Shown here: one piece after another, positions 31,168 through 42,821 of the stretch
Numbering within the stretch: position 1 is the stretch's first letter
Layout: every line of letters starts with the position of its first letter
Assembly (NCBI GenBank): GCA_014904985.1
Contig: MU128943.1
Coordinates: forward strand, 310,646-358,723
Direction: 5' to 3'
DNA: 48,078 nt
Source of the DNA: Hydnum rufescens UP504
Taxonomy: Eukaryota; Basidiomycota; Agaricomycetes; Cantharellales; Hydnaceae
Translations under genes and position numbers: made by a program
Notes under the pieces: model-generated
The model's database searches: none
Seen by the model: the letters and a program-made list of their open reading frames with translations, nothing else
Told to the model about the DNA's origin: nothing

Positions 31168-31881
31168 TATGGTTGCTGAAGTTAGGTTACAAACCTGGAA
31201 AACCTGAGTTTGAACCTGAACCTGACCCAAGTCAGGTTCCATTGGGGTCAGGTTTCATGTAATTTTCCTCAGGTCAGGTTCAGGTTTTGGGCCTCCATGT
31301 TTTCAGGTTCAGGTTAGGTTCAGGTTTAACCCAGGTTCAAACCTGAAATCATGAGCCCCTTCATACCTGAGAAATATCTGAGCTCAACACTGATTTTAAC
31401 CATAATCCAGAATGAGTCATTAATTCTGGCAAGTTCCAGAATTATGTAAGCAGGTTTTTTGGTGGAGAAATGGGTTACTTTGAACTGAAGTTAAACATAA
31501 AACCTCATACAAAGTTTATATTGACTATACATAGACTATGTATAGTCAATATAAACTGTTCATGAGGTTTTATGTATAACTTCACTTCAAAGTAACACAC
31601 TTCTCCACCAAGGGACCTGCTTACATAATTCTGGAACTTGCCAGAATTGATGACTCATTCTGGATTATGGTTAAAATCAGTGTTGAGCTCAGATATTTCT
31701 CCTGTCTGAAGGGGCTCATTATTTCAGGTTTGAACCTTGGTTAAACCTGAACCTAACCTAAGATAGGTTTTCTTCAGGTTAGGTTCAGGTTTTGCCAATT
31801 GAGAAGATTCAGGTTTTGGTTAAGTTCAGGTTTTGCCCAAATGGGGCAAAACCTGACCTGAACCTGACTTTGGCAACCATA
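31168..31881. mobile_element. hAT-like foldback element, copy 3 (complete)
   Basis: Ends TATGGTTGC and GCAACCATA, with a perfect 8 bp target duplication AATGTTAG (31160-31167 and 31882-31889). It is palindromic over almost all of its 714 bp, with the centre near 31530 (GACTATACATAGACTATGTATAGTC). It inserted into a coding exon: the host frame reads across once the element and one duplication are removed. No transposase is encoded, so it would need one in trans. Confidence 0.92.
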
Positions 31882-33716
31882 AATGTTAGGCATTGAGAGC
31901 TCAGGATCTGATGCTGATGCTGATTGGGACCCTGCAATATCCACTGGTGTCCACGATGGAGAAAACTTCAGTGATACCAATAATACCAAAGATGTTCATG
32001 TGCAATCTACTGGCAAAGAGCCCAGTCCTGTGTGCTCAGTTGCCAAGAAGGCCTCTCCTGGGCCTCATGGACATGGAGGTAGATTCTCACAAGCTCAGTT
32101 GGATGAGGTTGAAAAGCATGCTGAACTGTTCCAGGGTGTGATGGCTAGCTTGGCCAAGTTGTGGGGCTGTCATGTTTTGATCCTATATTGAGTGGCTAAA
32201 GTGGCAGGAGCTCTGAAGAAGTATCAACAACCAAATGCTTGGAATTTGTTTCAACACCAACAAAAGAAGTTGAAGAAGACCCCCTCTGGTCTCAGTGTGT
32301 AGGTTTAATAATCATCACTCTACTCATTTTCTGATGCCTTATATAGGAAAAGGAGGTGCAATCATACATCAACACCTTCAGCCAACATATGTCAAACTGC
32401 ATGATGAGCTTGGGGGGCCCAGTTCTGATGCCTGGCATGAGCATCACAACACCCTTATAGATGATCTCAGTACAGAGAAAGCATCTGATACAGCTTGTAT
32501 TTCCATGTCTGGAGATGATGTGGCCCATCAGATGGCCTTATCCTGATCAAAAATCAATAGTGAGGTATGTACTATTCTACATATTTATTCATTCTGTGCT
32601 ACATGGGCTAACATGCTGATGTCTGGGGACAGGCACTTCATCAGATTGGGGTTCATCTTGTGTACCTGATGGTGTCAGACCTTGCCTCCTCAACAGCAGC
32701 ACATGGCCAGAACTCAATTAATTTCAACAGCGAGGAACTAAGGGCATGGGTGGACCATGAATGGAATTCCTGTGACACTCCTGAAATGAAGAGGCCCCTT
32801 GCCTCACTGTATACATATATTCTAGAGCAAAAAGGGGTGGCTGAAGACCTTGTTAAATTCTGCAAGGATCAGGATGAGACTACTTGTGCTAAGGAGATGA
32901 AGGATCAGTACACCTTATGGAAGGCTGTCTCAACAGATTTACTAAGGATGCTTTGTATGTATCCTTTGAAAGATCCACTGTTGAGATTTCTCATGAACCT
33001 ACCTCATGTCTCAGGGTCACTGCAATTGGACTACAAGACTATGCCCTGGTCATTGATCCTTCAGAAAATGAGGTCATTGCAAATCCACTGTGTCTATTGG
33101 CCAGACATTGAGGGTATGCCTTTGCTTGGCACATTTGGTTCAAATGACCTCAAGACGCATCATTGGCAACTGCTTTATTATTTGATATGCTCTACTGATG
33201 TGTTCACAACTCTCTGTTTTGAACAAATTGGTGATTATGGTATGTCTTACTGTTATAGTGTTCTTGGATTTGATTACTGAATGGTTTTTTGGTAGACCGG
33301 GGTGATGATGATATCCTAGTCACCAGGATGAACAATGTGCCATTGCTCACTGTGTGGCAGGCAGAAGGTCTCCAAAAGGGGAAGAAGTGTAAGTTAGTGG
33401 AGGCTGAGGTTACTGATGAGCATGCTGATGAAGGGTCTGGGTCAAAGGTTCTGCAAGTGCTTCTACCTTCTGTTTCTGGTGGGCTGAAGCCAGCAAAGAG
33501 GAAAGGGAAAGGGAGCCCCAAAGTCCCTCCCTTACATTGATGATGCCTCTGATCTGCTGGTGACACCTGCAACTTCAGTCCATGAACCCAATCCATCTCT
33601 ATCAAACTTGTCTTTGCCTAAGACAATGCCAATTCCTACAGCCTTGCCCACTCCTCTGACAGACACAGGAGTTACTCCTTTTGACTTGAACCCTGGCTCA
33701 ACACCATCATATTTTC

Positions 33717-34010
33717 CACCTTCATCCACTCTTCCACCTTCATCCACTCTTCCACCTTCATCCACTCTTCCACCTTCAACCACTCCACCCTCATCCACTC
33801 TGCCTCTGTCATCTACACTCCTCCCATCATCTACACTCCTCCCATCATTGACTTTTCCACCATTGTCAACTTTTCCACTGTCATCTACTTTTCCACCACC
33901 ATCTACTTTTCTGCCATCATCCACTCTTCTGCTGCTATCAACTTTTCCATTGTCATCAACTTGTCCACCATCATCTACTTTTTTGCCATTGTCAACTTTT
34001 CCTCCATCCT
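33717..34010 (+). repeat. Pro/Ser/Thr-coding minisatellite
   Basis: Tandem 18-bp repeats (CCACCTTCATCCACTCTT and variants) encoding PPSSTL, drifting to PPSSTF and PLSTF-like words toward the 3' end. It forms a low-complexity tail of the ORF at 30684-34105. Confidence 0.8.
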
Positions 34011-34105
34011 TGATGCTTGCTCTGGGCAAAACCCAACTATTTGACTGGGATGATGTCATTCAGACTATACATGCTCAATCTTCATACCAGGGTTCAGTCG
34101 GTTAG

Positions 34106-34700
34106 CCACTACAACTGCTACCTTGGGATGACCTGAATCTTGGTCTTGATTGACTGTGTGATAAACTCAATAAATAGATCCTCTTATAATCTGGTTTGTA
34201 TATAATGATTTCAATCCCTATATATCTGCTCAGGCCAAAGTCTCCATTGGGCCCCTTGAGAAGTAGGCCTACTTAGATTCAAAGGGGCAATGGACCAAAG
34301 AACAGTTTGAGAGAGCAGTGTTAAGCCTATATATGGCTTTATATCCATCAAGGTGCTGAAATACAAAGGTCACTCAAAAGACTCCTTGGGGCCCCAATGA
34401 TCCAAAGCCTACTTAGGCCCAAATAGTGCCATGTTTTTGGGCCTAACTAGGGCTGATTTTGTGGCTGACCAAGGTGAATGATATGGTAACAAACCCTGAC
34501 TCTCGTACCTTTGACTGCAACATGGCTGATCATCTACCACCCTGTTGTTTCAACTTGTACAGACCCAGTGACAAGAAAGGTTCTTCACATCATACATCAG
34601 AACATACATTGGATAAAGGTGCTGGTTTCAAAAATTGGCATGCCCATCTACCTCCAAGTAGAGGTGTAGAGAAATTGTAGAGAAATGTCTGAGTAGGAGT
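34106..34700. other. Repeat remnants
   Basis: Contains GGCCTACTTAG and GGGCCCC words resembling the short repeats near 46.5 and 46.9 kb. No gene is supported; the ORF at 34459-34680 has no features. Confidence 0.3.
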
Positions 34701-34712
34701 GCAGAGAAGCAC

Positions 34713-35563
34713 TTGTCTAATAGGAGGCCAATCTCAAGATCTGATAGTCCTGAACCTGTTGGAAGGCATGAGTCCTCTGTTTCAACCAAACTTCTCAAAG
34801 CTTTGAAGGACCTGAGTAAGACTGGAGATATCAATCTTGGGTTGCCAAACCTTCCTGAAGAAAGGCCTGAGACATTGACCAAGGACAGAGCGACTTCAGT
34901 CCAAATCATCAAACATGAGCTGTTTATTAACATCTCTGACCAACTCTTGAAAAATGTTGGAATTGTCAGTTCTCAATTGGCATTCTATGAAAAAGAATGT
35001 CATGATCTCCAGGAGACATCCAAAGAGGCTTTGGAGATCTTGAATCAAGAACTTCACCATGTGCATGACATCACAGATGTGCTTACAAAATGAATGGAAG
35101 ACCTAACCAAAGACTTCAAGGAACAACATCAGTGTTGTACAAACAATTTAATTTGATTAGTGTTCAACAAATGCACACAGTCAAGACAACTCACACATTA
35201 AAAGACATCCTATTAAGGATCCATACTGATTCCTTCTTGATGGAAGATTATTATCTCACCATCAATGAATTATTCCATGGAGCACTTACTTCAATGTCTG
35301 CCCAAGTTGATAGTGAAGACCTGAGGTTCTTGGCTCTGAAAGGTGAGGTGCAGAGTGTCTTCCATCAATGGAACTCAATAGTTCTAACTATGCCAAGTCA
35401 CACCATTTGGATGGCTGAAATAGCAAATATCATCAGTCAAAAGAAGAAGGAACTGAGGAAGGAAGTCAATTTGATGACCAGATCTATGCCACTTGTGTTT
35501 AAACAGCTGGAGATCTCAGTTGAAGAGCCATCTTCACAGTCAAATGACCAAGAAAAAGAATGA
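34713..35563 (+). pseudogene. Two overlapping ORFs of unknown, mostly helical protein
   Basis: ORF 34713-35093 (SDSPEPVGRHESS, STKLLKALKDL, LFINISDQLLKNVG) ends at a TGA whose frame continues as MEDLTKDFKEQHQ. This suggests an Arg CGA turned into TGA. ORF 35090-35563 overlaps it by four bases (ATGA) in another frame and carries on with a similar helical, Gln/Glu/Lys-rich sequence (WMAEIANIISQKKKELRKEV), ending EEPSSQSNDQEKE. They probably come from one ancestral coding sequence split by a stop and a frameshift or unrecognised intron. No family recognised. Confidence 0.4.
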
Positions 35564-35686
35564 AATGAGCCTATTGTCATCAGCAATACCCCATCAGAGC
35601 TTTAATCACATGATGGCTTATTGTACAATGATAATATATTTTTGGATGCCTGTTGCAAGGGACCACAACTTAGCTGAGGCCTAATA

Positions 35687-37064
35687 TGTTGGAGGGATGA
35701 ATCCCTACACCATAAAATCAGCATCAAAGGTCTAATTTCCTTACAAATGAATCAATTACTTGTCATCCCACCCATTTAATTCCATCATCATTCATTTATT
35801 CAAGAATCTATTGGATTCCTACCCCTTATCAACTCACAATATCACCTCATTCATTTATCATGAACACCAGTCAATTTATTGACTGTCCATTGGACTTCAA
35901 CAGTCCTCCTCAAAAAGGGGCAGTTTTTGCCCTACCTCAAGTCCAATTTATTTGGACAAGGCAATTCAACTTGCCATCTTTCTTCAAGACTGTATGACTT
36001 GCCTGTTCTTTCAAGTTATCTTACTGCTTTAAGGGCAATGGATTGTGATTATGTAACAACATGGACTGGGCCTAGTTCCAATTCTGGACTTGCAGATCTG
36101 TCACATGATCCAGAAAGGGGCTGCACTACTCTAAAGGAGTATTTTTCAAATTTATCTGTTGGTTTTGATCAGATCAACTAGGAATGACTGTGCCCAGAAA
36201 GATACAAATCATACCTATTGAATGGTACCAAACATGAAATGAACGGATCAAAAATGTGGTCCCTGTACCAATATCTTTCCATGATTCATACTCTGAAGGA
36301 GTATTTCTCAGTTTTTGAAGCCAATTCTTATCATATTCATTCGTGAATACCATGCCCTAAAATCTGTTAAAAATCCGCATCAACAGTACCAAGGGAAAAA
36401 TGAGCAGAGGCAAACTCCATTCTTCACAAGACAACTCCCTCCCCATGACTCCCCCTTTGCTCCACCATCCAAAATAGTGAATTACTTCTGGCCTTCTTAT
36501 GTCCAATAGAGAATATGCTCAGGGTGACCTATTCCACCTTTCCTTAAGGGAACTTGTCCAGAATTGAAGGAGGAATAGTATGTAATGTGTCAATCTCCCC
36601 TTTATCTTGAAATTGGAATATCTCCATCAGTTTTGAAGAATTTAACTTCATTTCTTTTTCTTTATATGACCCTTAAGTCCAATGTCTTCACTTTATATTG
36701 AGTTGAAGTCTGTATTGTATATTAGGTGCAGCTAGCACACAAATTCAGTAGTTCTCCCCCTCCCTCCAGTTTGAAGCTCCTTGAACAGCTGCTGGTCCCT
36801 GGGTGATTTCTCACTACAAAAGGTGAATTCTAACTACACTTTGACTAAGGTCTCAAGAAGAGATTCTTTGGGTGGTAATTTGACACAAACACACATTCTC
36901 ACTTAATTGTGTGGGCCTTGTTGGTTCACAGCAATTTTCCCCCTGTTCCAAAAGACCCTTTCACTTGAGCCTGAACACTTGGATTAATTCTGTGGTTCCC
37001 TCTTTTGTCCATGACTTAATGACACAGACTGTAGCTGGATTGATCCCTTTCTTTCCTGCTTACA
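35687..37064 (+). mobile_element. Solo LTR, family 1, copy B
   Basis: TGTTGGAGGG...CCTGCTTACA ends, 1378 bp, collinear with copy A: AACTTGCC near 35965, AGGAGTATTT, GATCAGATC, CACCCAGAAAG-like word, TTAAAAATCCGCATC near 36366, ACCAAGGGAAAAA. Flanks AATA/ATGG do not match, so the insertion duplication is lost or the copy is recombinant. It stands between the unknown ORFs and the Tc1 relic. Confidence 0.7.
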
Positions 37065-37084
37065 ATGGGAAAAAGTGAATGCTC

Positions 37085-38345
37085 AGTGAAAAGAATTCTC
37101 TGCCTCCATCATCTGACTGGCCAACCCTATGCACAGCTTGATCCTTGGCAGCTAGGTGGCAGACCCCACATTCTTCAGGAGGATGATCTCAATGTGAGTG
37201 CAATCCATGGAATTCCCCCCTTGATTCAGATTTGACTTTCATTTGACTTGTAGTATATCCTTGGCTGTATTGACCACCAACATGACATATACCTAGACCA
37301 GATACAAGGCCTGAGGACCATGCATGGTGTTGATGTATCTTTATCCACAATCTGGAGAGCACTATGCTGCTGTGCATTCAGTATGAGGAAGGCACATATT
37401 ATGGATTGATTTTAGGATAAAAATCCTGAACCAAATGGCCTCCATAGATGACAAATAATGCACTTGAATGTTGCAAAGAAAAATGTGCTCACTTCATTGC
37501 CTGGATCAGACAATACAAGCCTGAGCAGCTTGTCATAGCTGATGAGGCTTCCTTTGATCATCAGACCACCTACTGAGGTCAGGCATGGTCTCTCAAGGGG
37601 ACACATGCCATCTGACAATGTTTTTTTATCCAGGGGCGCCAGCATGTCTCCCATTCATATATTGCATGAAGGTCCTCTAATATCAGTAATAATAACCATG
37701 CAGATATTCAATCCTTCCCACCCTGTCAATGGATGGGATTCTGCATTTAAAAATTGTTGAGGGATCATTCAATTGTCCATTATTTATGGAGTTCATTGAA
37801 GGCTTGTTGGACCAAATGAATCCCTTCCCTGGACCAAACTCTGTGATTGTGATGGACAACTGTTGAATCCATAAGTCAAATGAGATTACTCAAATGATTG
37901 AGGAGAGGTACAAGTGCCTGTTTTGACTGATTGAACCATAAAATAATCAGAACCACAGGGGTAATAAACTAGAGTTTCTGTCTCCATACAGTCCAGACTA
38001 CAGCCTGATTGAACCATCTTTCTCCACCATCAAATCTTGTGTGATGGGATGGAGATCTAATGCAATTAGATGACTCTTGATGAGGATGATGATGCAAATA
38101 TTGCTGTGATCACCCATCTTCATCAACATGTCTTTAGTATCACCCTGGAAGAGGCACATAGCTAGTTTCACCACTGTGGCTATATTTGATTGGCATATAT
38201 TTAGTATCAAAGCATTGATGCACATGCTAAAAAGCAGAGGGGTGCTGGGAAGTGAGAAAATTATAAGTGCCAGTGTGAGCACTCAAGAAGAGATCTATAA
38301 AAAAGCAAATGTGGATAGATTGGAGTACTGTAAGCTCAAATCATG
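37085..38345 (+). pseudogene. Tc1/mariner-type transposase (DDE_3 family), inactivated
   Basis: N-terminal HTH part: LGGRPHILQEDDLN, intron 37194-37253, then YILGCIDHQHDIYLD and VSLSTIWRAL. Catalytic region: PEQLVIADEASFD (first Asp), TTY-stop-GQAWSLKGTH, PNSVIVMDNC-stop-IH (second Asp), LSPYSPDYSLIEPSFSTIK (acidic third residue), then EDDDANIAVITHLH and EEAHS-stop-FHHCGY. Stops at 37573, 37612 and 37864 each sit where the family has Arg, fitting CGA to TGA decay. The last replaces Trp. More frame breaks lie around 37920-37970, where an intron is possible. Terminal inverted repeats were not identified. It cannot make a working enzyme. Confidence 0.88.
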
Positions 38346-38501
38346 GTAGAGAGTGAGCAAAAGAGTGATAGAAAGCAAAGGAATGCATATTGTAAATAAT
38401 AATTATGAGACTGACAAATATAGATGAGGGAGTGAAGGCTTATCCAGAAAATTCAAATAAATGGCATCTCATGCATGAGAACTAGATCTCTTTTTATGCT
38501 C

Positions 38502-39720
38502 TCACTGGATCCTTCTAACCTCAAGTGCAGCCAACCATTGGAGGGAGATCACATGTCCAATGCACATGCTGGAAAGACTAGAAATCATTGCCAAGGGAAC
38601 AGCATCTGTGTCTGAGATGTCCCAGATGCTTTCAAATCCATGTTCCAAGAGGACTTCTGCATACTGAGAGTAGCAGACCTGATCCCCAGAGCAATTTTTA
38701 TCCAGTTTGGCCAGCCACTGAGATATGGATGGATAGATCACTCCTGTGGGATCAAAATCAGAGCTTGGCTGCCTGGGAGCTTGAGAGTGGTGGGTAGGGT
38801 TAACTGGAGGTGTATGTTGTGGTACTGGGACCAGAGTGGCAGTGGATGAGGGACCAGGATTTCCCAAATATGGAGAAGGTGGCCACATCTGAGTCAGCAG
38901 TGATGGAAATCCATATGGAATGGGCATTCCATATGGGGGCATGAAGGGAAAAGGGCAAGGATTTTTCTCTCTATTCAGGGATGACTTGGTATCTGATCCT
39001 TTGGGAATAGGCTTGGGGCAAGAGCAATCAGCATCCATGATTTTGAGGGCATCTGGAAGAGTATCAAGGGTAGCTTGCCCAGCTGCCTATTATCATAAAA
39101 AAAGGTAAACATGATATCTGTCATAGAATATGGTATATTTTATGGGACATATGAGAAGTGTTCCCCAAAGAGAAATGTCAGCCTTAGTGAACTGATAGTG
39201 ATCACCATTGCAAAGGACAGAGCATGCCTTCCCCATATGTTTCTCACATGCATGCCTCTTCTGCAACTCAGCAACCCACTTCCAGTGACCAGAGGCAATA
39301 TTGTCTTTTGGATTTTCATCAGCAGCTGATTTCTTCCCAAGTGTCACCTATTTACAATTATTCTATTGGCTGAATACATCTATTGGGAAATGAATAACCA
39401 GGGACATTACCTTCTTCATTTTTTTTGCTTCCTTTTCATGAAGGTCTGAAAGGCAGACAATAATTGGTTTTCCTGCCTTCCTGCCTTTGGGAATTCCCAT
39501 CTCTCTTGATTTCCCAGAACCCATGGCCACTAGAACATCTGATACCATAGTCTCATACTTGTCATTGTTGTGCAGAAAGTGAATTGCCTGTTGGATGGGT
39601 TCAGTGCTGATTTTATAGCCCAACTTCAACTGGGTAATGGGACAATCCATTTCCTCTGCAATGTGCCATTTGAAATTGGTCCAGGTCTCACTGGCACCAA
39701 TCCAGGCACTCTTGCAGGTC
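38502..39720 (-). pseudogene. SAM-like-domain protein of Agaricomycete repeat-associated type, decayed
   Basis: Minus strand. Exon a is 39720-39411 (QMAHCRGNG, LGYKISTEPIQQAIHFLHNN, KPIIVCLSDLHEKEAKKMKK). Intron 39410-39348. Exon b from 39347 has DNIASGHWKWVAELQKRHAC and GDHYQFTKADISLWG. The last exon starts 39086 (AAGQATLDTLPDALKIMDADC): a Pro-rich linker, then YPSISQWLAKLDKN and YSQYAEVLLEHGFESIWDISD, a SAM-like fold seen in many Agaricomycete multicopy proteins. Exon a is broken by the solo LTR at 39727-40385. The 5'ss after exon b is unclear. It is probably a mobile-element accessory or multicopy gene; function unknown. Confidence 0.55.
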
Positions 39721-39726
39721 TCAGAC

Positions 39727-40385
39727 TGTCAGGGTTCACCCCTCTTTCCAGTCAACTCCAGCTAACTCCAGTCTACTCCAGTCCCTGTCCACCCACCTCC
39801 AGTCCAGTCCCCACTTGTCCACTCCGCCTAAGTCCAGTTTGGTTCCGGTTTGGTTCCAGCTTGGTTCTAGCTTGGTTCTGGTTTGATCCTATCTTTATTT
39901 CATTTCCCTTTCATTTCCCATTGCTTCCAGTTCACTCCCTGGTGTTCCTGTTCCAGCCCCTGCCCACTTTCCCATTCCTGTTCCTGTCCCCCTTGTAACC
40001 ATCTCTAGTTTAGCAATCACTCCCCAGTAGTATAGGGATCATGTATAAGTAGTCCAGGAGCAAAGTCCAGAGACCTCAGCTTTGGTCTCTCAGGATTTCC
40101 GCTGTTACTCTGGACTACAGGTTAGCCTTCTTGTATTCCTTGTCTGTATTATGTAATCTCAGGATTTCCACTGTTACTCTGGACTACAGCTCTGAGTATT
40201 TTCCAGTTGACTCCACAAGCTTAAGGACCACTGTGCTCATTTCCACCTAGTCCCTTCCATTGCTGGACTGCTCCTCTGACCTCTCTGACCTTCTTATCTC
40301 ATTCTTGCCTGGATTCTTGTGGACTTAGCCAGAATTATCTGTGTTTATATTTGTTTGGTGCCCTCATCGCAGTGTGGCCCTGACA
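39727..40385 (+). mobile_element. Solo LTR, family 3, with 5-bp target duplication
   Basis: Starts TGTCAGGG and ends CCCTGACA (8-bp inverted ends). It is flanked by perfect CAGAC repeats (39722-39726 and 40386-40390). Contains TATAAG near 40031 as a likely TATA box and a short internal duplication of CAGGATTTCYGCTGTTACTCTGGACTACAG (about 40090 and 40160). A second, diverged copy is 13331-13861. Such duplication length is normal for Ty3/Copia integration. Confidence 0.9.
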
Positions 40386-40390
40386 CAGAC

Positions 40391-40655
40391 CCATATGGCA
40401 TCTCATACTGGATCTCATGCCCCAGGCATAATAATGATAATAACATGGGTTAGATGTGTTATGCTGTTTGGCTTGGCACCTGCCTGGGTGCCCCTCAACT
40501 AGGCTGGTCAGTCACTTTTCCACATCATATTAGATATAATGAGCATTGCATTTATTATATCTAACTAGATGTTTACACCAGGGGCCCCTGCCATATTATT
40601 CATTATTTATTAATTTATTATTATTATTATATTAGTATTTACATCCATAGACCCC
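40391..40655. repeat. Short palindromic repeats with TCTAACTAGATG
   Basis: Contains ATATCTAACTAGATGT, CAGGGGCCCCTG and ATTATTATTATT tracts. The same TCTAACTAGATGTA and GGGGCCCCTG words recur at 46500-46650 and, in part, at 46900-47040. No gene. Confidence 0.45.
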
Positions 40656-40660
40656 ATGCC

Positions 40661-42023
40661 CAAGAAGAGCAGCCAGAGGCTGCTCTTCTTGCACAATTGT
40701 AGCTAAAGAAAAAATACTTACCTGGAATCCACCCCAGTCAGGGCCTGGGTTCCATTTGGGTGATCCCTCACAAGGGGGTGTCATTGGCAGTTTTTGTTCA
40801 TGTGGGCCTTTGTGGTCTTCATTCATGTGGTCATGCATGGTTCCATTCCCAGTTTTCATTCCTGGCATGTCATTCAGCAGGTCTGTAGTTGGGGGTTCAT
40901 GTGGTCCAAGTGTGGTTGGGGCCAGTTCCATTGGGGCACTCCCTCAGTTTTTGTTTGTGGGGGCTCATTTTCAGTTATTGTTTGTGGCTATCATTCCATG
41001 GGTTCATACTTGGGGATTCACAGGGGTTCTGGTTCAGGATCTAGAGAAATAATTAATGAAATGTTAGTACAACAGTAATGCAGCACAAAAGAGCAGCATA
41101 TGCTGCTCCTTTTGCACCACAAGAATAGAAATAAAAAATAAAAAAGAACTTACCTTGTAGTACCCCACACCTGCTGCACTGGTGTGGGCTACTGGAGCCC
41201 TGTACTCTGCCTTGTACATCTGGCAGTTCATATGGGTGCCCATCATTCAGGTGGGCATCGATAAGGGGGGGTTACAGGGGTGTTGCATCAGTATTTGTTT
41301 GTGGGGGCTCTGGTCCAAGATCTAGAGAACTAAATAATAAATTAGTTAGATTAATGTAGCACAAAAAGAGCTGCTCATGCTGCTCTTTTTGTACCACAAG
41401 AATAAAAAATCAAGAAAAAAGACTTACCTTGTAGTACCTCACACCCACTGCAGCAGGTGTGGGGTACTTGATTGTGCTGATTCTCTTGCTCTGGCTTTGT
41501 GTGCACATTGCCATTCATTTGTTCCAGTGTTCATGCCTAATTGGGCATTGCATAGGGTCCTGGGGATCTTCAGCAGCTGTGTACATTGGTATTATGGGGG
41601 GGCTTCATCCACATTCTCACCAGGTGGATTTTCATGCAGGGGGGAAGCCTAGAATAACAAATAATACAATCTGTTAGTAAAACCAAAGAGAAGCAGCACC
41701 AAAAGAGCAGCTAGTGCTGCTCTTTTGGTGCTACTGTAGGTTTCTGGTTGAACACTCACCTAGTAGGACCACACACCTGCTTCAGCAGGTGTGTGGTCCT
41801 TTATCTGTTGTTGCATGACCTTGGGGGCTATGTATGTGGTGTATTGGATGCATTTCGGCCCGTGTTCATTTGCAGGTGGGGGTGATAGGTTTTGTATTGG
41901 GTGCACAACCTTAAACCTAGAATGGAAATATTACTAAATGTTAGTTAAAGTGTTAAAGACATGCAAAAAGGGCAGGCTTGGCTGCCCTTTTTGCATGGCT
42001 GTACATAGTGGAGAGGTACTCAC
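40661..42023 (-). repeat. Hairpin-intron array, family A, left (minus-strand) wing of core 3
   Basis: Minus-strand introns, donor to acceptor: 42023-41917 (GTGAGT), 41759-41649 (GTGAGT), 41427-41322, 41153-41041, and a last donor at 40721 whose hairpin (AAGAAGAGCAGCC...GGCTGCTCTTCTT, about 40663-40692) remains. Exon palindromes near 42030, 41770, 41437 and 41162. Acceptors read TCTAG or CCTAG; branch sites are CTAAC or CTAATTT. This wing points away from the core, mirroring the right wing. Confidence 0.85.
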
Positions 42024-42144
42024 CTATATGACCACACACCCATGGCAGTGGGGAGTGTGGTCCTCTTCTAGTTCCTTGGGACCCTGTGGTTGAGTCCTAT
42101 ATACAAAACAAATGGATTAAGTAAGCATCAAAACAAACTACTCA

Positions 42145-42790
42145 ATGCTGGGACTTTCCAGGCTTGAAAGAATGCCCAATTAGGGCAGTACCAACCCCAT
42201 ATGGATAGATAATAAATACCTAGATCAAAAATAAATAATAAGTAGTAGATATCTGTCTAAGCCAGGTGGAGGAATAAATGATAGTCTGTTGGATTGCACC
42301 AAGGCACCATGTGCAAAGAGGAATTGGGCGACTTCCATGCATTATAATTGGCCAAAATTTGAGTATCTTGGTGGCATGTATATATATTTTATGGGCAATG
42401 AAACGAATTGGATGATCATGCCAATTTTCAGTTTCTCGTGCCTTCAATTTCCTATTCAGGCAATTGAAGGCACAAGAAACTGAAAATTGGCATGATCATC
42501 CAATTTGTTTCATCACCCATAATATATATATACATACCACCCAGATACTGAAATTTGGGCCAATTATAATGTGTGAAAGTTCCCCAATTCTTCTTTACAC
42601 ATGGTGCCTTAGTGCAATCCAATAGACTATCACTTATTTCTTCACCTGTTTTAGACAGATATCTACTACTTATTATTTATTTTTGATCTAGGTATTTATT
42701 ATCTATCCATATGGGGTTGGTACTGCCCCTAATTGGGTGTTCTTTTGAGCCTGGAAAGTCCCAGTGTTGAATAGCTCAGATCATACTCAA
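42145..42790. repeat. Palindromic core 3 of a two-sided family A element
   Basis: Arms of about 310 bp around a short spacer near 42451-42461 (TTTCTCGTGCCTTCAATT faces AATTGAAGGCACAAGAAA). The arms contain GGGTGTTCTTTTGAGC and CCCAGTGTTGA, the counterpart of the conserved word in cores 1 and 2. Both wings of splice-signal cassettes begin just outside the arms, so this is the most complete example in the window. Confidence 0.88.
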
Positions 42791-42821
42791 CATCGAGGTG
42801 CCCAAACCAAGCAGAATGGTG

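Larger units (their letters stand above)
30684..34105 (+). pseudogene. Multi-exon ORF of unknown multicopy type, split by a foldback element
   Basis: First part 30684-31061 is Ser/Lys-rich, then DVEDLQMFWGDDDITANAM up to 31159. The frame resumes after the foldback insertion (31168-31881) as LGIESSGSDADADWDP and GGRFSQAQLDEVEKHAELF. Intron 32299-32346 leads to GKGGAIIHQHLQP. An acceptor near 32630 starts HQIGVHLVYLMVSD and a long open region to 33280, ending with GDDDILVTRMNNVPLLTVWQ to 33540. The last part is a Pro/Ser/Thr repeat (33560-34105). Several stops and frame breaks exist. I do not recognise the family; location, CpG loss and breaks point to a transposon-borne gene. Confidence 0.45.

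Noticed and set aside
33532..34059. Minus-strand ORF rich in VDDGGKVDDG
   Set aside because: It is the antisense of the Pro/Ser/Thr minisatellite.
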